Positions 9,822-21,738 of a stretch of 64,000 nt of DNA are shown here, piece after piece. Location of the stretch: assembly GCF_006094435.1 (NCBI RefSeq), contig NZ_CP034783.1:3003001-3067000 (forward strand). Direction: 5' to 3'. The translations under genes were made by a program, and so were the position numbers. Position 1 is the first letter of the stretch, and every line of letters begins with the position of its first letter. The notes under the pieces were generated by a model. That model made no database searches and had not been told where the DNA came from. It saw only the letters and a list, made by a program, of their open reading frames with translations. Source of the DNA: Pseudomonas sp. MPC6. GTDB taxonomy: Bacteria; Pseudomonadota; Gammaproteobacteria; Pseudomonadales; Pseudomonadaceae.

Positions 9822-10079
9822 AGTGGGGTTCTCGAAGAGTGAAAGGGCGTTTGCCGTCGATCGAAATGGCCGGGCTCTAGCATGAGTAAGTGACAGATCC
9901 CGACAAGTTCCCGGCGCTGCTAAAAAAAGATAGTTACATAAAGCCGGCAAGGATAACCGCTCCTTTGCGCTGGAGCAGCTGTTTGTAGGATTTTGCCGGA
10001 AAACCTGTCAGAAAGTTGGATCATCGTGGCGGTTTTGGGGCAAACTCCGTGGTTTTCAATAGATCGACAAGGCTTCCCC

Positions 10080-13570
<3,491 letters not shown>

Positions 13571-13571
<1 letters not shown>

Positions 13572-14404
13572 TGGAAAGCATTTATTCCGGGCAGCGAAAT
13601 AGCGAAATCGAATTGCGCTTGCTGATCGAGGCGATTTACCTCAAGTACAGCTACGACTTTCGCGATTATTCCGGTGCGTCGATCAAGCGTCGCGTCCACC
13701 ACGCGTTGGGCCAGTTCGAGTGCGCCACCATTTCGGCGTTGCAGGAGAAGGTGCTCCACGACCCCACAGCGTTCATGCAATTGCTGCAATTGCTGACGAT
13801 TCCAGTCAGTGAAATGTTCCGCGATCCCTCGCACTTCCTTGCCATTCGCCAGGAAGTGGTGCCGCTGCTCAAGACCTATCCGTCGATCAAGATCTGGATC
13901 GCCGGTTGCAGCACCGGCGAAGAAGTCTATTCGATGGCGATACTGCTGCGCGAAGAAGGCTTGCTCGATCGCACCATCATCTATGCCACCGACATCAACC
14001 CGCGTTCGCTGGACAAAGCCAAGCAAGGGATTTTCTCCATGGAAAATGTCCGGGCCTACACTCATAACTACCAGCAGGCAGGTGGCCAGCGTTCCTTCGC
14101 CGACTACTACACGGCGGCCTACGGCTACGCCATTTTCGACAAGACGCTGTGTGACAACGTGACCTTCGCCGACCACAGCCTGGCAACCGACAGTGTCTTC
14201 TCAGAAACTCAATTAATTTCATGTCGTAATGTATTGATTTATTTTAATAAAAAACTTCAGGATCGCGCTTTCGGTTTGTTCCACGACTCCCTTTGCCATC
14301 GAGGATTTCTGGTGCTGGGCAGCAAGGAAACCCCGGAGTTCTCGGGCTACGGCAGCCAGTTCCAACCCCTGATCAAACAAGAACGGATCTACCGCAAATC
14401 ATGA
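13571..14404 (+). CDS. CheR-type protein methyltransferase
   Basis: SAM-dependent CheR-family methyltransferase of about 277 residues. An N-terminal helical domain (LRLLIEAIYLKYSYDFRDYS) is followed by the SAM-binding motif IWIAGCSTGEEVYSMA and the CheR signature segment ISCRNVLIYF. A GTG at 13571 overlaps the kinase stop codon by one base; an in-frame GTG at 13544 would add nine residues. Its stop overlaps the following CheB ATG. No methyl-accepting chemotaxis protein is nearby, so its substrate is probably not a flagellar chemoreceptor; in such clusters the CheR/CheB pair may modify a kinase coiled coil (inference). Base composition dips to AT-rich at 14205-14265. Confidence 0.9.
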
Positions 14405-14994
14405 ACAGCGCAAAGGAATTGCCTTGTATAGAAGCTATTGTGATCGGCGCCTCGGCAGGCGGCGTGGAGGCGTTGCTTACGCTCCTCGGCCCGCTGCGCA
14501 AAGGCTTCGGCCTGCCGATCGTGGTGGTGCTGCACCTGCCTGAAACAGGACGCAGCCAGCTCGCCGAAGTCTTCGCGCGAAGGGTATCCCTGCCGGTGCT
14601 GGAAGCCCGCGACAAGACGCGGGTCGAAGCCGGCACCCTGTATTTCGCCGGGCCTGGGTATCACTTGTCGGTCGAGCAGGACCGCAGCTTTTCCCTGAGC
14701 CTGGAAGACCGCGTGCATTATTCGCGGCCCGCGATCGATTACCTGTTCGAGTCGGCTGCCGATGCGTATGGCCCGGCGCTGGCCGCGGTGTTGCTGACCG
14801 GCGCCAACCGCGACGGCGCGCGCGGCCTGGCCCAGGTCAAGCAGCGTGGCGGCCTGACCATCGTGCAGGATCCGGCCGAAGCCCAGGTCGCGATCATGCC
14901 CCTGGCCGCGCTGGATACCGTTGCGCCAGACCACATCCTTCCCCTGCGCGGCATCGGCCGTCTGCTTGTCGAGCTGGAACGAATAGCATGCTAA
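14401..14994 (+). CDS. CheB-type methylesterase domain protein
   Basis: Stand-alone CheB methylesterase domain, 197 residues, without the usual N-terminal receiver. The catalytic triad positions are visible: Ser in IVIGASAGGVEAL (about residue 17), His in VVVLHLPETGRS and Asp in LLTGANRDGARGL. It starts at ATG 14401, which shares ATGA with the CheR stop, and ends inside the start of the next kinase gene. Without its own receiver, its activity may be controlled by partner proteins. The expected reaction is removal of methyl esters (or deamidation of Gln) on a signalling protein. Confidence 0.9.
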   Translation: MNSAKELPCIEAIVIGASAGGVEALLTLLGPLRKGFGLPIVVVLHLPETGRSQLAEVFARRVSLPVLEARDKTRVEAGTLYFAGPGYHLSVEQDRSFSLSLEDRVHYSRPAIDYLFESAADAYGPALAAVLLTGANRDGARGLAQVKQRGGLTIVQDPAEAQVAIMPLAALDTVAPDHILPLRGIGRLLVELERIAC

Positions 14995-16169
14995 GTAACA
15001 TCCAAGCCAAACTGCTGATCGTCGACGATCTTCCGGAAAACCTGTTGGCGCTCGAAGCGTTGATCAAGCGTGAAGACCGTATCGTCTACAAAGCCTTGTC
15101 CGCTGACGAAGCCTTGTCCCTGCTGCTGCAACACGAATTCGCCATGGCCATTCTCGACGTGCAGATGCCCGGCATGAACGGTTTCGAACTGGCCGAGCTG
15201 ATGCGTGGCACGGAAAAGACCCGAAACATTCCTATCGTGTTTGTCAGCGCTGCCGGCCGCGAGCTGAATTACGCATTCAAGGGCTACGAAAGCGGTGCGG
15301 TGGACTTCCTCTACAAGCCGCTGGATATCCACGCGGTGAAGAGCAAGGTCAATGTGTTCGTCGAACTGTTCCGCCAGAGCAAGGCGATGAAACAACAGGT
15401 CGAAGCGCTGGAGCAAAGCCGGCGCGAACAGGAAGCGCTGCTTCAACAGTTACAGAGCACCCAGCTCGAACTGGAGCAGGCGGTGCGCATGCGCGATGAT
15501 TTCATGTCGATCGTCGCTCATGAAGTCCGCACGCCGCTCAATGGGCTGATTCTCGAAACCCAGCTGCGCAAGATGCACCTGGCCCGGGATAACGCCGCCG
15601 CGTTCACCCTGGAAAAGATGCACGCGATGGTCGATCGCGACGAACGGCAGATCAAAAGCCTGATCCGACTGATCGAAGACATGCTTGATGTGTCGCGAAT
15701 TCGCACCGGCAAACTGTCGATCCGGCCGACGCGCTTCGACTTGTCGGCGCTGGTTGGAGATTTGTTACAGAACTTTGCTCCGCAGATCGAAGCCGCCGAG
15801 TCCTCCGTAACCCTGCACGCCGGGCATCCGGTGGTGGGTAACTGGGACGAGTTTCGCATCGAACAGGTCATTTCCAATTTGTTGACCAACGCTTTACGTT
15901 ACGGCGCCAAGAGTCCGGTCACCGTGAGGGTGTACAGTGAGAGCGGCCAGGCGCTGGTCGAGGTGCAGGATCTGGGAATCGGTATTGGTGAAGAAAACCA
16001 GAAGCGCATTTTCCAGCAGTTCGAGCGGGTTTCGGCCAAGCACGCCGTCGCCGGGTTGGGCCTGGGGTTGTTTATTTCAGAACAGATTGTGACCGCCCAT
16101 GGCGGTTCAATTACCGTCGAGAGCCGGATTGGCGAAGGCGCCTTGTTTCGCGTTTGTCTGCCGCTGTAG
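14988..16169 (+). CDS. Receiver-histidine kinase hybrid (REC-HisKA-HATPase)
   Basis: Soluble kinase of 393 residues. The N-terminal receiver has AILDVQMPGMNGFEL (Asp57), switch Ser in FVSAAG and LYKP Lys110. A coiled linker (about 125-168) leads to HisKA with IVAHEVRTPLNG (His178) and an HATPase with NLLTNALRYGAKSP and GLGLGLFISEQ. It overlaps the cheB-like gene by seven bases. With an input receiver and no membrane segment, it should receive phosphate from the upstream hybrid kinase and act as a relay. It is the last gene of the kinase-CheR-CheB-kinase unit. Confidence 0.92.
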   Translation: MLSNIQAKLLIVDDLPENLLALEALIKREDRIVYKALSADEALSLLLQHEFAMAILDVQMPGMNGFELAELMRGTEKTRNIPIVFVSAAGRELNYAFKGYESGAVDFLYKPLDIHAVKSKVNVFVELFRQSKAMKQQVEALEQSRREQEALLQQLQSTQLELEQAVRMRDDFMSIVAHEVRTPLNGLILETQLRKMHLARDNAAAFTLEKMHAMVDRDERQIKSLIRLIEDMLDVSRIRTGKLSIRPTRFDLSALVGDLLQNFAPQIEAAESSVTLHAGHPVVGNWDEFRIEQVISNLLTNALRYGAKSPVTVRVYSESGQALVEVQDLGIGIGEENQKRIFQQFERVSAKHAVAGLGLGLFISEQIVTAHGGSITVESRIGEGALFRVCLPL

Positions 16170-16246
16170 GAAAACAGCCAGTTAAACGCAACCTCTGATC
16201 GACCCCACGGTCGTATCAGCAGCTATTGACCGAACAAAGGCTTCCC

Positions 16247-16624
16247 ATGAGTGAAGATGCACAAGACGTCGTACTGATCGTCGAAGATGACCCCTCGATA
16301 TTGATGGTGCTATCGGCCTATCTGTCGGGTGAGGGCTACCGGGTATTGCAGGCCGAAAACGGCGAGCAGGCCTTTGAAATCCTGGCGAGCAAGCCGCATC
16401 TGGACATGATGATCACAGACTTCCGCCTGCCTGGCGGGATCTCGGGCGTACAGATCGCCGAACCCGCGGTGAAACTGCGACCGGAGCTGAAGGTGATTTT
16501 CATTAGCGGCTATCCGCAGGAAATCCGCGAGACCGACAGCCCGATCACGCGAAAGGCGCCGATCCTGGCCAAGCCGTTCGACCTGGATGTGTTGCAGGAG
16601 CTGATGCAGCAGATGCTGTCGTAG
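16247..16624 (+). CDS. Single-domain response regulator
   Basis: CheY-like receiver of 125 residues: VEDDP (about 12-16), acceptor Asp58 in MMITDFRLPGG, switch residue Ser in FISGYP and LAKPF. The ATG at 16247 is chosen because the domain starts at once; an in-frame TTG at 16226 would add seven residues. It follows the receiver-kinase by 77 bases and is a probable output receiver of the cluster. It closely resembles the receiver at 9456-9821 and the C-terminal receiver of the hybrid kinase at 16723-18393. Confidence 0.88.
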   Translation: MSEDAQDVVLIVEDDPSILMVLSAYLSGEGYRVLQAENGEQAFEILASKPHLDMMITDFRLPGGISGVQIAEPAVKLRPELKVIFISGYPQEIRETDSPITRKAPILAKPFDLDVLQELMQQMLS

Positions 16625-16716
16625 GAGCGAGCTCGTCGTTAACGATAACGCGTGTTTGCTGGATGACACGCGGTGCTCTGGAATCCATCGCGAGCAAGCT
16701 CGCTCCTACAGGGGGA
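16622..16716. repeat. REP pair between convergent signalling genes
   Basis: A plus-oriented partial core GTAGGAGCGAGCTCGTCG (16620-16637, overlapping the receiver stop) and an inverted core GCGAGCAAGCTCGCTCCTAC (16691-16710) bracket about 55 bases. The pair fills the whole gap between two convergent genes, where it can serve as a two-way transcript end. Confidence 0.82.
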
Positions 16717-16722
16717 GGGCAT

Positions 16723-18393
16723 TCAGATCTGGATCATCTCCCGCACCTTCGCCGTCAACAGGTCGAAGGTGAACGGCTTGGTGATCATCTGCATGCCCGG
16801 GTCCAGGAAGCCGCCACGCACCGCGGCGTGTTCGGCGTAGCCGGTGATGAATAGCACCTTGAGTTCAGGCCGGTATTGCCGGCCGATTTCTGCCAGCTGC
16901 CGGCCATTCATGCCGGGTAGGCCGACATCGCTGATCATCAGATCGATCCGTTGCGCCGAATCCAGAATCGGTACCGCACTGTCGGCATCACCGGCCTCGA
17001 CAAACGCATAACCCAGGTCGCTCAACACGGTACTGACCAACACCCGCACCGCCGGGTCGTCTTCGACGATCAACACCGTTTCGCCGTGTTGCGCGAACGG
17101 AGCATGCTGGACGTCATCCAGAACGTCCCCGGGCAGGTCACCCCCGAACCGCGGCAGGAACAAACTCACCGTGGTGCCACTGCCCACTGCGCTCTGAATG
17201 GCGACGTGGCCGCGCGATTGTTTGCTGAAACCATAAATCATCGATAACCCGAGGCCTGTACCCTGGCCGATCGGCTTGGTGGTAAAGAACGGGTCGAAGG
17301 CCCGGTTGATAGTGCTTTGCGGCATGCCACAGCCGGTGTCGGTGACGCTTAGCATCACGTAGTCGCCCGGGTCGAGGTTGCTGTGGGCTTGGGTGAAGCT
17401 TTGGTCCAGATGGCGATTGCTGGTCTTCACCACCAGTTGGCCGCCACCGGGCATGGCGTCCCGTGCATTGATCACCAGGTTGAGCAGGGCACTTTCCAGT
17501 TGATTGGGGTCGGCTTCGGCCACCCACAGTTGCTCGCTCAGTTGCATGTCCAGCTGAATGCTTTCGTTGATACTGCGCTGCAGCAACTCGCCCATGGACA
17601 CCACCAGGCTGTTCATCTGCACCGGTTTTGAATCCAGCGACTGGCGCCGGGAGAAGGCCAGCAGGCGATGGGTCAGGCCGGCCGCGCGGTTGGCCGAGGT
17701 CACCCCCAGGTCGATCAGGCTGTCCAGGTCGTCGGTGCGGCCACGGGCCAGGCGCCGGCGTAATAACTCCAGGCTGCCGATGATGCCGGTCAGCATGTTG
17801 TTGAAGTCATGGGCGATGCCGCCGGTGAGCTGGCCGACCGCTTCCATTTTCTGTGACTGGCGCAGGGCTTCTTCGTTGTGGCGCAGCTGTGCGGTGCGTT
17901 CCTCGACCTGCTGTTCAAGCGTTTCGAGGGTGTTCTGCAACCGCAACTCGCTTTGACTCAGATCGATCAGCCGATCCCTGGCTTCGTACTGTCGTCGCCG
18001 CCCGCGCAACGCGGTCGTCACCAGGCTGATCAGGGTCACGGGATGAAAAGGCCGTTCAAGAAAGGTGACATTGCCCAGTTGCGGACCGAATCGCGACGCG
18101 GGGTTCTGTTCCGGACCGCCATGATAGGTCAGCAACACAATCGGCAAGTCCGACCAGGCCGGCTGTTGCTCGATCAGGCCGAACAGCGGTTCAAGATCAC
18201 TGCCCAGCAACGCCTCCGACGAGATCAGCAGCAAGCCTGCGCCTCGCGTCAACTCGCGGCAAAGGCCCCCCAGATCGCGAGTGATGACGCCGTCGTAACC
18301 CGCTTCATTGAGCATCATCAGGGCAATCTGGCTGTCGCGTCCCAGCGGCGCGAGAATGATCGCGCGCTCGGACATTGCTTCCAGGACCGTCAC
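16723..18393 (-). CDS. Hybrid histidine kinase with degenerate N-terminal receiver
   Basis: Soluble hybrid kinase of 556 residues. The N-terminal 130 residues have a receiver-like shape, but the acceptor position reads LLLISSEAL (Ser instead of Asp) and the Lys position reads LERPF, so it looks like a pseudo-receiver. A coiled region (about 145-182) leads to HisKA with [18 protein letters not shown] (His195), an HATPase with [13 protein letters not shown] and [11 protein letters not shown], and a C-terminal receiver with [13 protein letters not shown]. It starts with GTG at 18393, overlapping the KaiC-like gene stop (GTGA); an ATG six codons in (18375) is the alternative. The pairing with KaiC implies joint expression. 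Confidence 0.9.
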   Translation of the reverse strand: MTVLEAMSERAIILAPLGRDSQIALMMLNEAGYDGVITRDLGGLCRELTRGAGLLLISSEALLGSDLEPLFGLIEQQPAWSDLPIVLLTYHGGPEQNPASRFGPQLGNVTFLERPFHPVTLISLVTTALRGRRRQYEARDRLIDLSQSELRLQNTLETLEQQVEERTAQLRHNEEALRQSQKMEAVGQLTGGIAHDFNNMLTGIIGSLELLRRRLARGRTDDLDSLIDLGVTSANRAAGLTHRLLAFSRRQSLDSKPVQMNSLVVSMGELLQRSINESIQLDMQLSEQLWVAEADPNQLESALLNLVINARDAMPGGGQLVVKTSNRHLDQSFTQAHSNLDPGDYVMLSVTDTGCGMPQSTINRAFDPFFTTKPIGQGTGLGLSMIYGFSKQSRGHVAIQSAVGSGTTVSLFLPRFGGDLPGDVLDDVQHAPFAQHGETVLIVEDDPAVRVLVSTVLSDLGYAFVEAGDADSAVPILDSAQRIDLMISDVGLPGMNGRQLAEIGRQYRPELKVLFITGYAEHAAVRGGFLDPGMQMITKPFTFDLLTAKVREMIQI

Positions 18394-19892
18394 GGGCTCT
18401 CGTCCCCGAGCAGCGGATTGCTCGCGCCCATATAAGTGGGCACCCCGCGCAGTACGCCCTGGAACGCGTCCAGCGGTTCGCCGATGGTCATGCCCAGGCC
18501 GCTGATGCGGTATTCACGAATGGTCGATTCATGGCTGCCGGTACGTTTCTTGATGATCGAAATCGCCCGGCGCACCTTGCCCAGTGCTTCAAAATATCGC
18601 AACAGGATCACCGTATCGGCCAGGTAGGTAATGTCCACGGGGGCCTGCATGTCGCCGACCAGTCCGTGCTGGGCGACGGTCATGAAAGTCGCGGCGCCCC
18701 GGCGATTGAGGTACAGCAGCAACTCGTGCATGTGCAGCACCAGGGCGTTTTCTTCCGGCATCGCCGCCTGATAGCCATTGATGCTGTCGATCACCACGGT
18801 CTTGATATCACGCTGGTCGACGCAACGACGAACCCGGTGCGAAAACTCGCCGGGGGACAATTCGGCTGCATCCACTTGTTCGATCAGCAGGTTGCCGGTG
18901 TCTTGCAGGGCTTTTAAATCGATGCCCATGTTTTTCATGCGTTCGAACAGCAACCCCAGTTCTTCATCAAAAATGAACAACGCGGCTTTCTCGCCCCGGG
19001 CCACGGCCGCCGCGGCGAAGATCATCGAGATCAGCGATTTGCCGGTACCGGCCGGGCCGAGGATCAAGGTGCTAGACCCGGTCTCGATGCCGCCGCCGAG
19101 CAGGGCATCCATTTCCTTGATACCGCTGGTCAATTGCTGACGGGTGTACACGCCGCGATGCTCGGCGGCCACCAGCCGCGGGAACACGTGGACGCCATCG
19201 CCCATGATGGTGAAGTCGTGGAAGCCGCCACGGTATTTCTGGCCGCGATACTTGACCACGCGGATCCGCCGGCGCTCGGCGCCATAGTTGGGGGTCAGTT
19301 CTTCCAGGCGAATCACGCCGTGGGCGACACTGTGCACGGTCTTGTCGAGGGACTCGGTGGTCAGGTCGTCGAGCAACACCACCGTGGCGTCATAGCGCAC
19401 GAAGTAGTGTTTGATCGCGAGGATCTGGCGCCGGTAGCGCAGGGAGCTTTGGGCCAGCAGGCGGATCTCGGACAGGCTGTCGAGTACCACGCGAGTCGGC
19501 TTGACCCGCTGGACCACTTCGAAAATCTGCTTGGTGGCTTCGCCCAGTTCCAGGTCGGAGGAGTACAGCAGGCTTTGCTGATGTTCGGCATTGAGCAGGC
19601 TTTCCGGGGGTGTCAGCTCGAAGATGTGGATGTTTTCATCCAGCTCCCAGCCATGGGACAACGCACCCTGGCGCAGTTCGCGCTCGGTTTCCGACAAGGT
19701 GATGTACAACGAGCGCTCGCCGGCTCGCGCGCCGGCCAACAGAAAATGCAGGGCGACCGTGGTTTTACCAGTGCCTGGTTCACCTTCGAGCAAAAACACA
19801 TGGCCACGGGACAATCCGCCGGCCAGGATGTCATCCAGACCTTCGATGCCGGTGGCGGCTTTTGCACTGAACAACTCGTTAGATGTAGACAA
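18390..19892 (-). CDS. KaiC-like double-domain ATPase
   Basis: Tandem RecA-fold ATPase of 500 residues, the KaiC (circadian clock protein) family. Domain 1 has Walker A GEPGTGKTT (about 37-45) and VVLDSLSEIRLL as Walker B; domain 2 has GPAGTGKSL (about 279-287) and VVIDSINGY. Of the Glu pairs next to the ATP in KaiC, domain 1 reads SETE and domain 2 DEEL. Where KaiC has the phosphorylated Ser-Thr pair before TDTIILL, this protein reads T-Y before LADTVILL, so the autophosphorylation site is only half kept. The start is uncertain: TTG at 19892 has GAGAGG eight bases upstream; TTG at 19907 is the alternative. No kaiA or kaiB is nearby. It is probably a stress-linked ATPase rather than a clock. 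Confidence 0.88.
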   Translation of the reverse strand: MSTSNELFSAKAATGIEGLDDILAGGLSRGHVFLLEGEPGTGKTTVALHFLLAGARAGERSLYITLSETERELRQGALSHGWELDENIHIFELTPPESLLNAEHQQSLLYSSDLELGEATKQIFEVVQRVKPTRVVLDSLSEIRLLAQSSLRYRRQILAIKHYFVRYDATVVLLDDLTTESLDKTVHSVAHGVIRLEELTPNYGAERRRIRVVKYRGQKYRGGFHDFTIMGDGVHVFPRLVAAEHRGVYTRQQLTSGIKEMDALLGGGIETGSSTLILGPAGTGKSLISMIFAAAAVARGEKAALFIFDEELGLLFERMKNMGIDLKALQDTGNLLIEQVDAAELSPGEFSHRVRRCVDQRDIKTVVIDSINGYQAAMPEENALVLHMHELLLYLNRRGAATFMTVAQHGLVGDMQAPVDITYLADTVILLRYFEALGKVRRAISIIKKRTGSHESTIREYRISGLGMTIGEPLDAFQGVLRGVPTYMGASNPLLGDESP

Positions 19893-20035
19893 AAAATGCC
19901 CTCTCAAGATCAGGGGAAACGAGGCAGCAGGCCTGAAGAGCCTGAATGGACTGCCTGATCACTTGACCTTTGGCCGCGACGAGCGTTCAACACTTTTTGC
20001 CGGGATTGGCCACAGTATTTGCGTGCGCCCCCGAT

Positions 20036-20565
20036 CCCCTGTAGGCGCTGGCTTGCTAGCGAAGGGGCCGTGTCAGTCGACATCGATGCCGGATGTCAGT
20101 CCGCTTTCGCTGGCAAGCCAGCTCCTGCATTGGATCTATGCCGATCACAGGGCTTGTGTACACCCCGATCACCTGTAGGAGCCGGCTTGCCGGCGAAGGC
20201 GGCGTGTCAGTCGACATTATTGCCGGATGTCAGTCCGCTTTCGCTGGCAAGCCAGCTCCTACATTGGATCTCTGCCGGACATGGGATTTGGGTACGCCCC
20301 GATCCCTGTAGGCGCTGGCTTGCCAGCGAAGGGGTCGTGTCAGTCGACATCGATGCCGGATGTCAGTCCGCTTTCGCTGGCAAGCCAGCTCCTACATTGG
20401 ATCTTTGCCGTGCATGGGGCTTGTGTACACCCCGATCACCTGTAGGAGCCGGCTTGCCGGCGAAGGCGGCGTGTCAGTCGACATTATTGCCGGATGTCAG
20501 TCCGCTTTCGCTGGCAAGCCAGCTCCTGCATTGGATCTCTGCCGGTCACAGGATTTGGGTACGCC
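20036..20565. repeat. Nested REP array: four ~134-bp units as two ~267-bp dimers
   Basis: Units start near 20036, 20170, 20304 and 20437. Each holds a plus REP core, the spacer GTGTCAGTCGACAT, the segment GCCGGATGTCAGTCCGCTTT and an inverted REP core ending in CTCCTRCATTGGATC. Units 1 and 3 share 'gtaggcgctggcttgc' and 'acatcgatgcc'; units 2 and 4 share 'cacctgtaggagccgg' and 'acattattgcc' and the leader 'tgtgtacaccccgatc'. The array therefore arose by doubling a two-unit block. It fills the gap between the KaiC-like and TPR genes. Confidence 0.93.
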
Positions 20566-21621
20566 CTAAAGCCCCTGCTGCAACGCCGGGTCGTCGGGAT
20601 TGAGCTGTTCCAGTTGCGCCAACAGTATCTGCACGTTCTGCAGTTGTCCGCTTTCCTTCCAGTAATTGATCAGCAACACCCGGGCCCTGCGATCGGCCGG
20701 GTGGCGCTGGACGATTTCCTGCAGCTGTTTCTGCGCCGCTTCCAGCTCCAGTTCGCCGTGCAGCGTGGTGGCCAGGTCGTAGCGGTAATCCTTGTTGTCC
20801 GGCTCCAGCTCCACCGCCTTGGACAGGCCGAGCAGGGCGAACTCGCTTTGACCGTGATGCAGCAGCCAGAGCCCCAGGGCATGTTGCAGGTAGGCCGAAT
20901 CGGGTTGCGCCTTCAACTGTTTGGCCAATAGCAGCCGGGCGGCTTCGCTCTGGCCCTGTTTGTCGAGCACTTCAATTTGCATCACCAGCGCGGGCAGGTT
21001 GCCGGGGGCAAGACGCAAGACGTTCTCCAGTGCCTGTTGCGCTTGTTGCAATTGGCCATTGTGCAGGTGCAGCCGAGCCAGTTGGTAGTGGTTGTCGGCG
21101 CTTTCGGGCTGACTTTTCAGGTCCTGCTCCCAGGCGTCGATGGCTTGCTCCAATGGCCCGAAATACAAACCGAGATCGTCTGGCGAAAGCCCCAGCAAGG
21201 CGTTCACGGCGGTGTAGCGCACGCGCTGATCGCTATCTTCGAGCAGCGGGCCCAGCAACAGGCTGCGCTGGCCGTTGGGCACCAGGGCGCTGATGCTGTC
21301 GATCGCCGCAACGCGCACGTCCGGCGATTCATGTTGCAAGTCCGCAGTCGCCAGTTTCAGCGCGACGGAGCTGGGGTAGTTGGGCAGTTCGGCATGCAGC
21401 CAGATACGTCGTTTCGGTGAAAGGTCCGGGCGTGCCAATTGCTGGTAGAGCACCCGCGCCGCACCTGGTTGACCCGCGCGCGCCTGGTCGAGCGCTTCGG
21501 TGTAGCCGCGCTTGATCGCTGCCGGCACCTCGGGTGCGGTGCTGCGCAGGAAAAACCAGGCAAGGCCGATGGCGAACAGGGCGCAGAGGCTGATGATCAG
21601 GTAGCGGCGGGACTGGGGCAT
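20566..21621 (-). CDS. Membrane-anchored TPR/HEAT-like protein
   Basis: Protein of 351 residues. An N-terminal anchor (YLIISLCALFAIGLAWFFL, about 7-25) is followed by a HEAT-like segment (ESPDVRVAAIDSISALVP and DSDQRVRYTAVNALLGL, about 100-150) and at least four tetratricopeptide units from about 175 to 345 (for example NHYQLARLHLHNGQLQQAQQ and LLINYWKESGQLQNVQILL). The TPR domain should face the periplasm and act as a protein-binding scaffold. No enzymatic motif is seen. It is divergent from the export operon at 21739 and follows no recognisable operon. Confidence 0.72.
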   Translation of the reverse strand: MPQSRRYLIISLCALFAIGLAWFFLRSTAPEVPAAIKRGYTEALDQARAGQPGAARVLYQQLARPDLSPKRRIWLHAELPNYPSSVALKLATADLQHESPDVRVAAIDSISALVPNGQRSLLLGPLLEDSDQRVRYTAVNALLGLSPDDLGLYFGPLEQAIDAWEQDLKSQPESADNHYQLARLHLHNGQLQQAQQALENVLRLAPGNLPALVMQIEVLDKQGQSEAARLLLAKQLKAQPDSAYLQHALGLWLLHHGQSEFALLGLSKAVELEPDNKDYRYDLATTLHGELELEAAQKQLQEIVQRHPADRRARVLLINYWKESGQLQNVQILLAQLEQLNPDDPALQQGL

Positions 21622-21738
21622 GCAGGGATCCGGGAGCTGGAAAAAGCTGTCGCAGAGCCGCCAGCTTCGGTCAGGCGGGACCGTGAGTCAAATCCTGACG
21701 CCAACATCCTGACTGAAACCTGTCGAGGCAACACAGCA

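Noticed and set aside
18390..19892. A complete circadian clock
   Set aside because: Only a KaiC-like gene is present; no kaiA or kaiB and the phosphosite is altered.
20036..20565. Short overlapping frames in the REP array considered as genes
   Set aside because: All are translations of the REP units (repeating SLASQLLHW-like strings).
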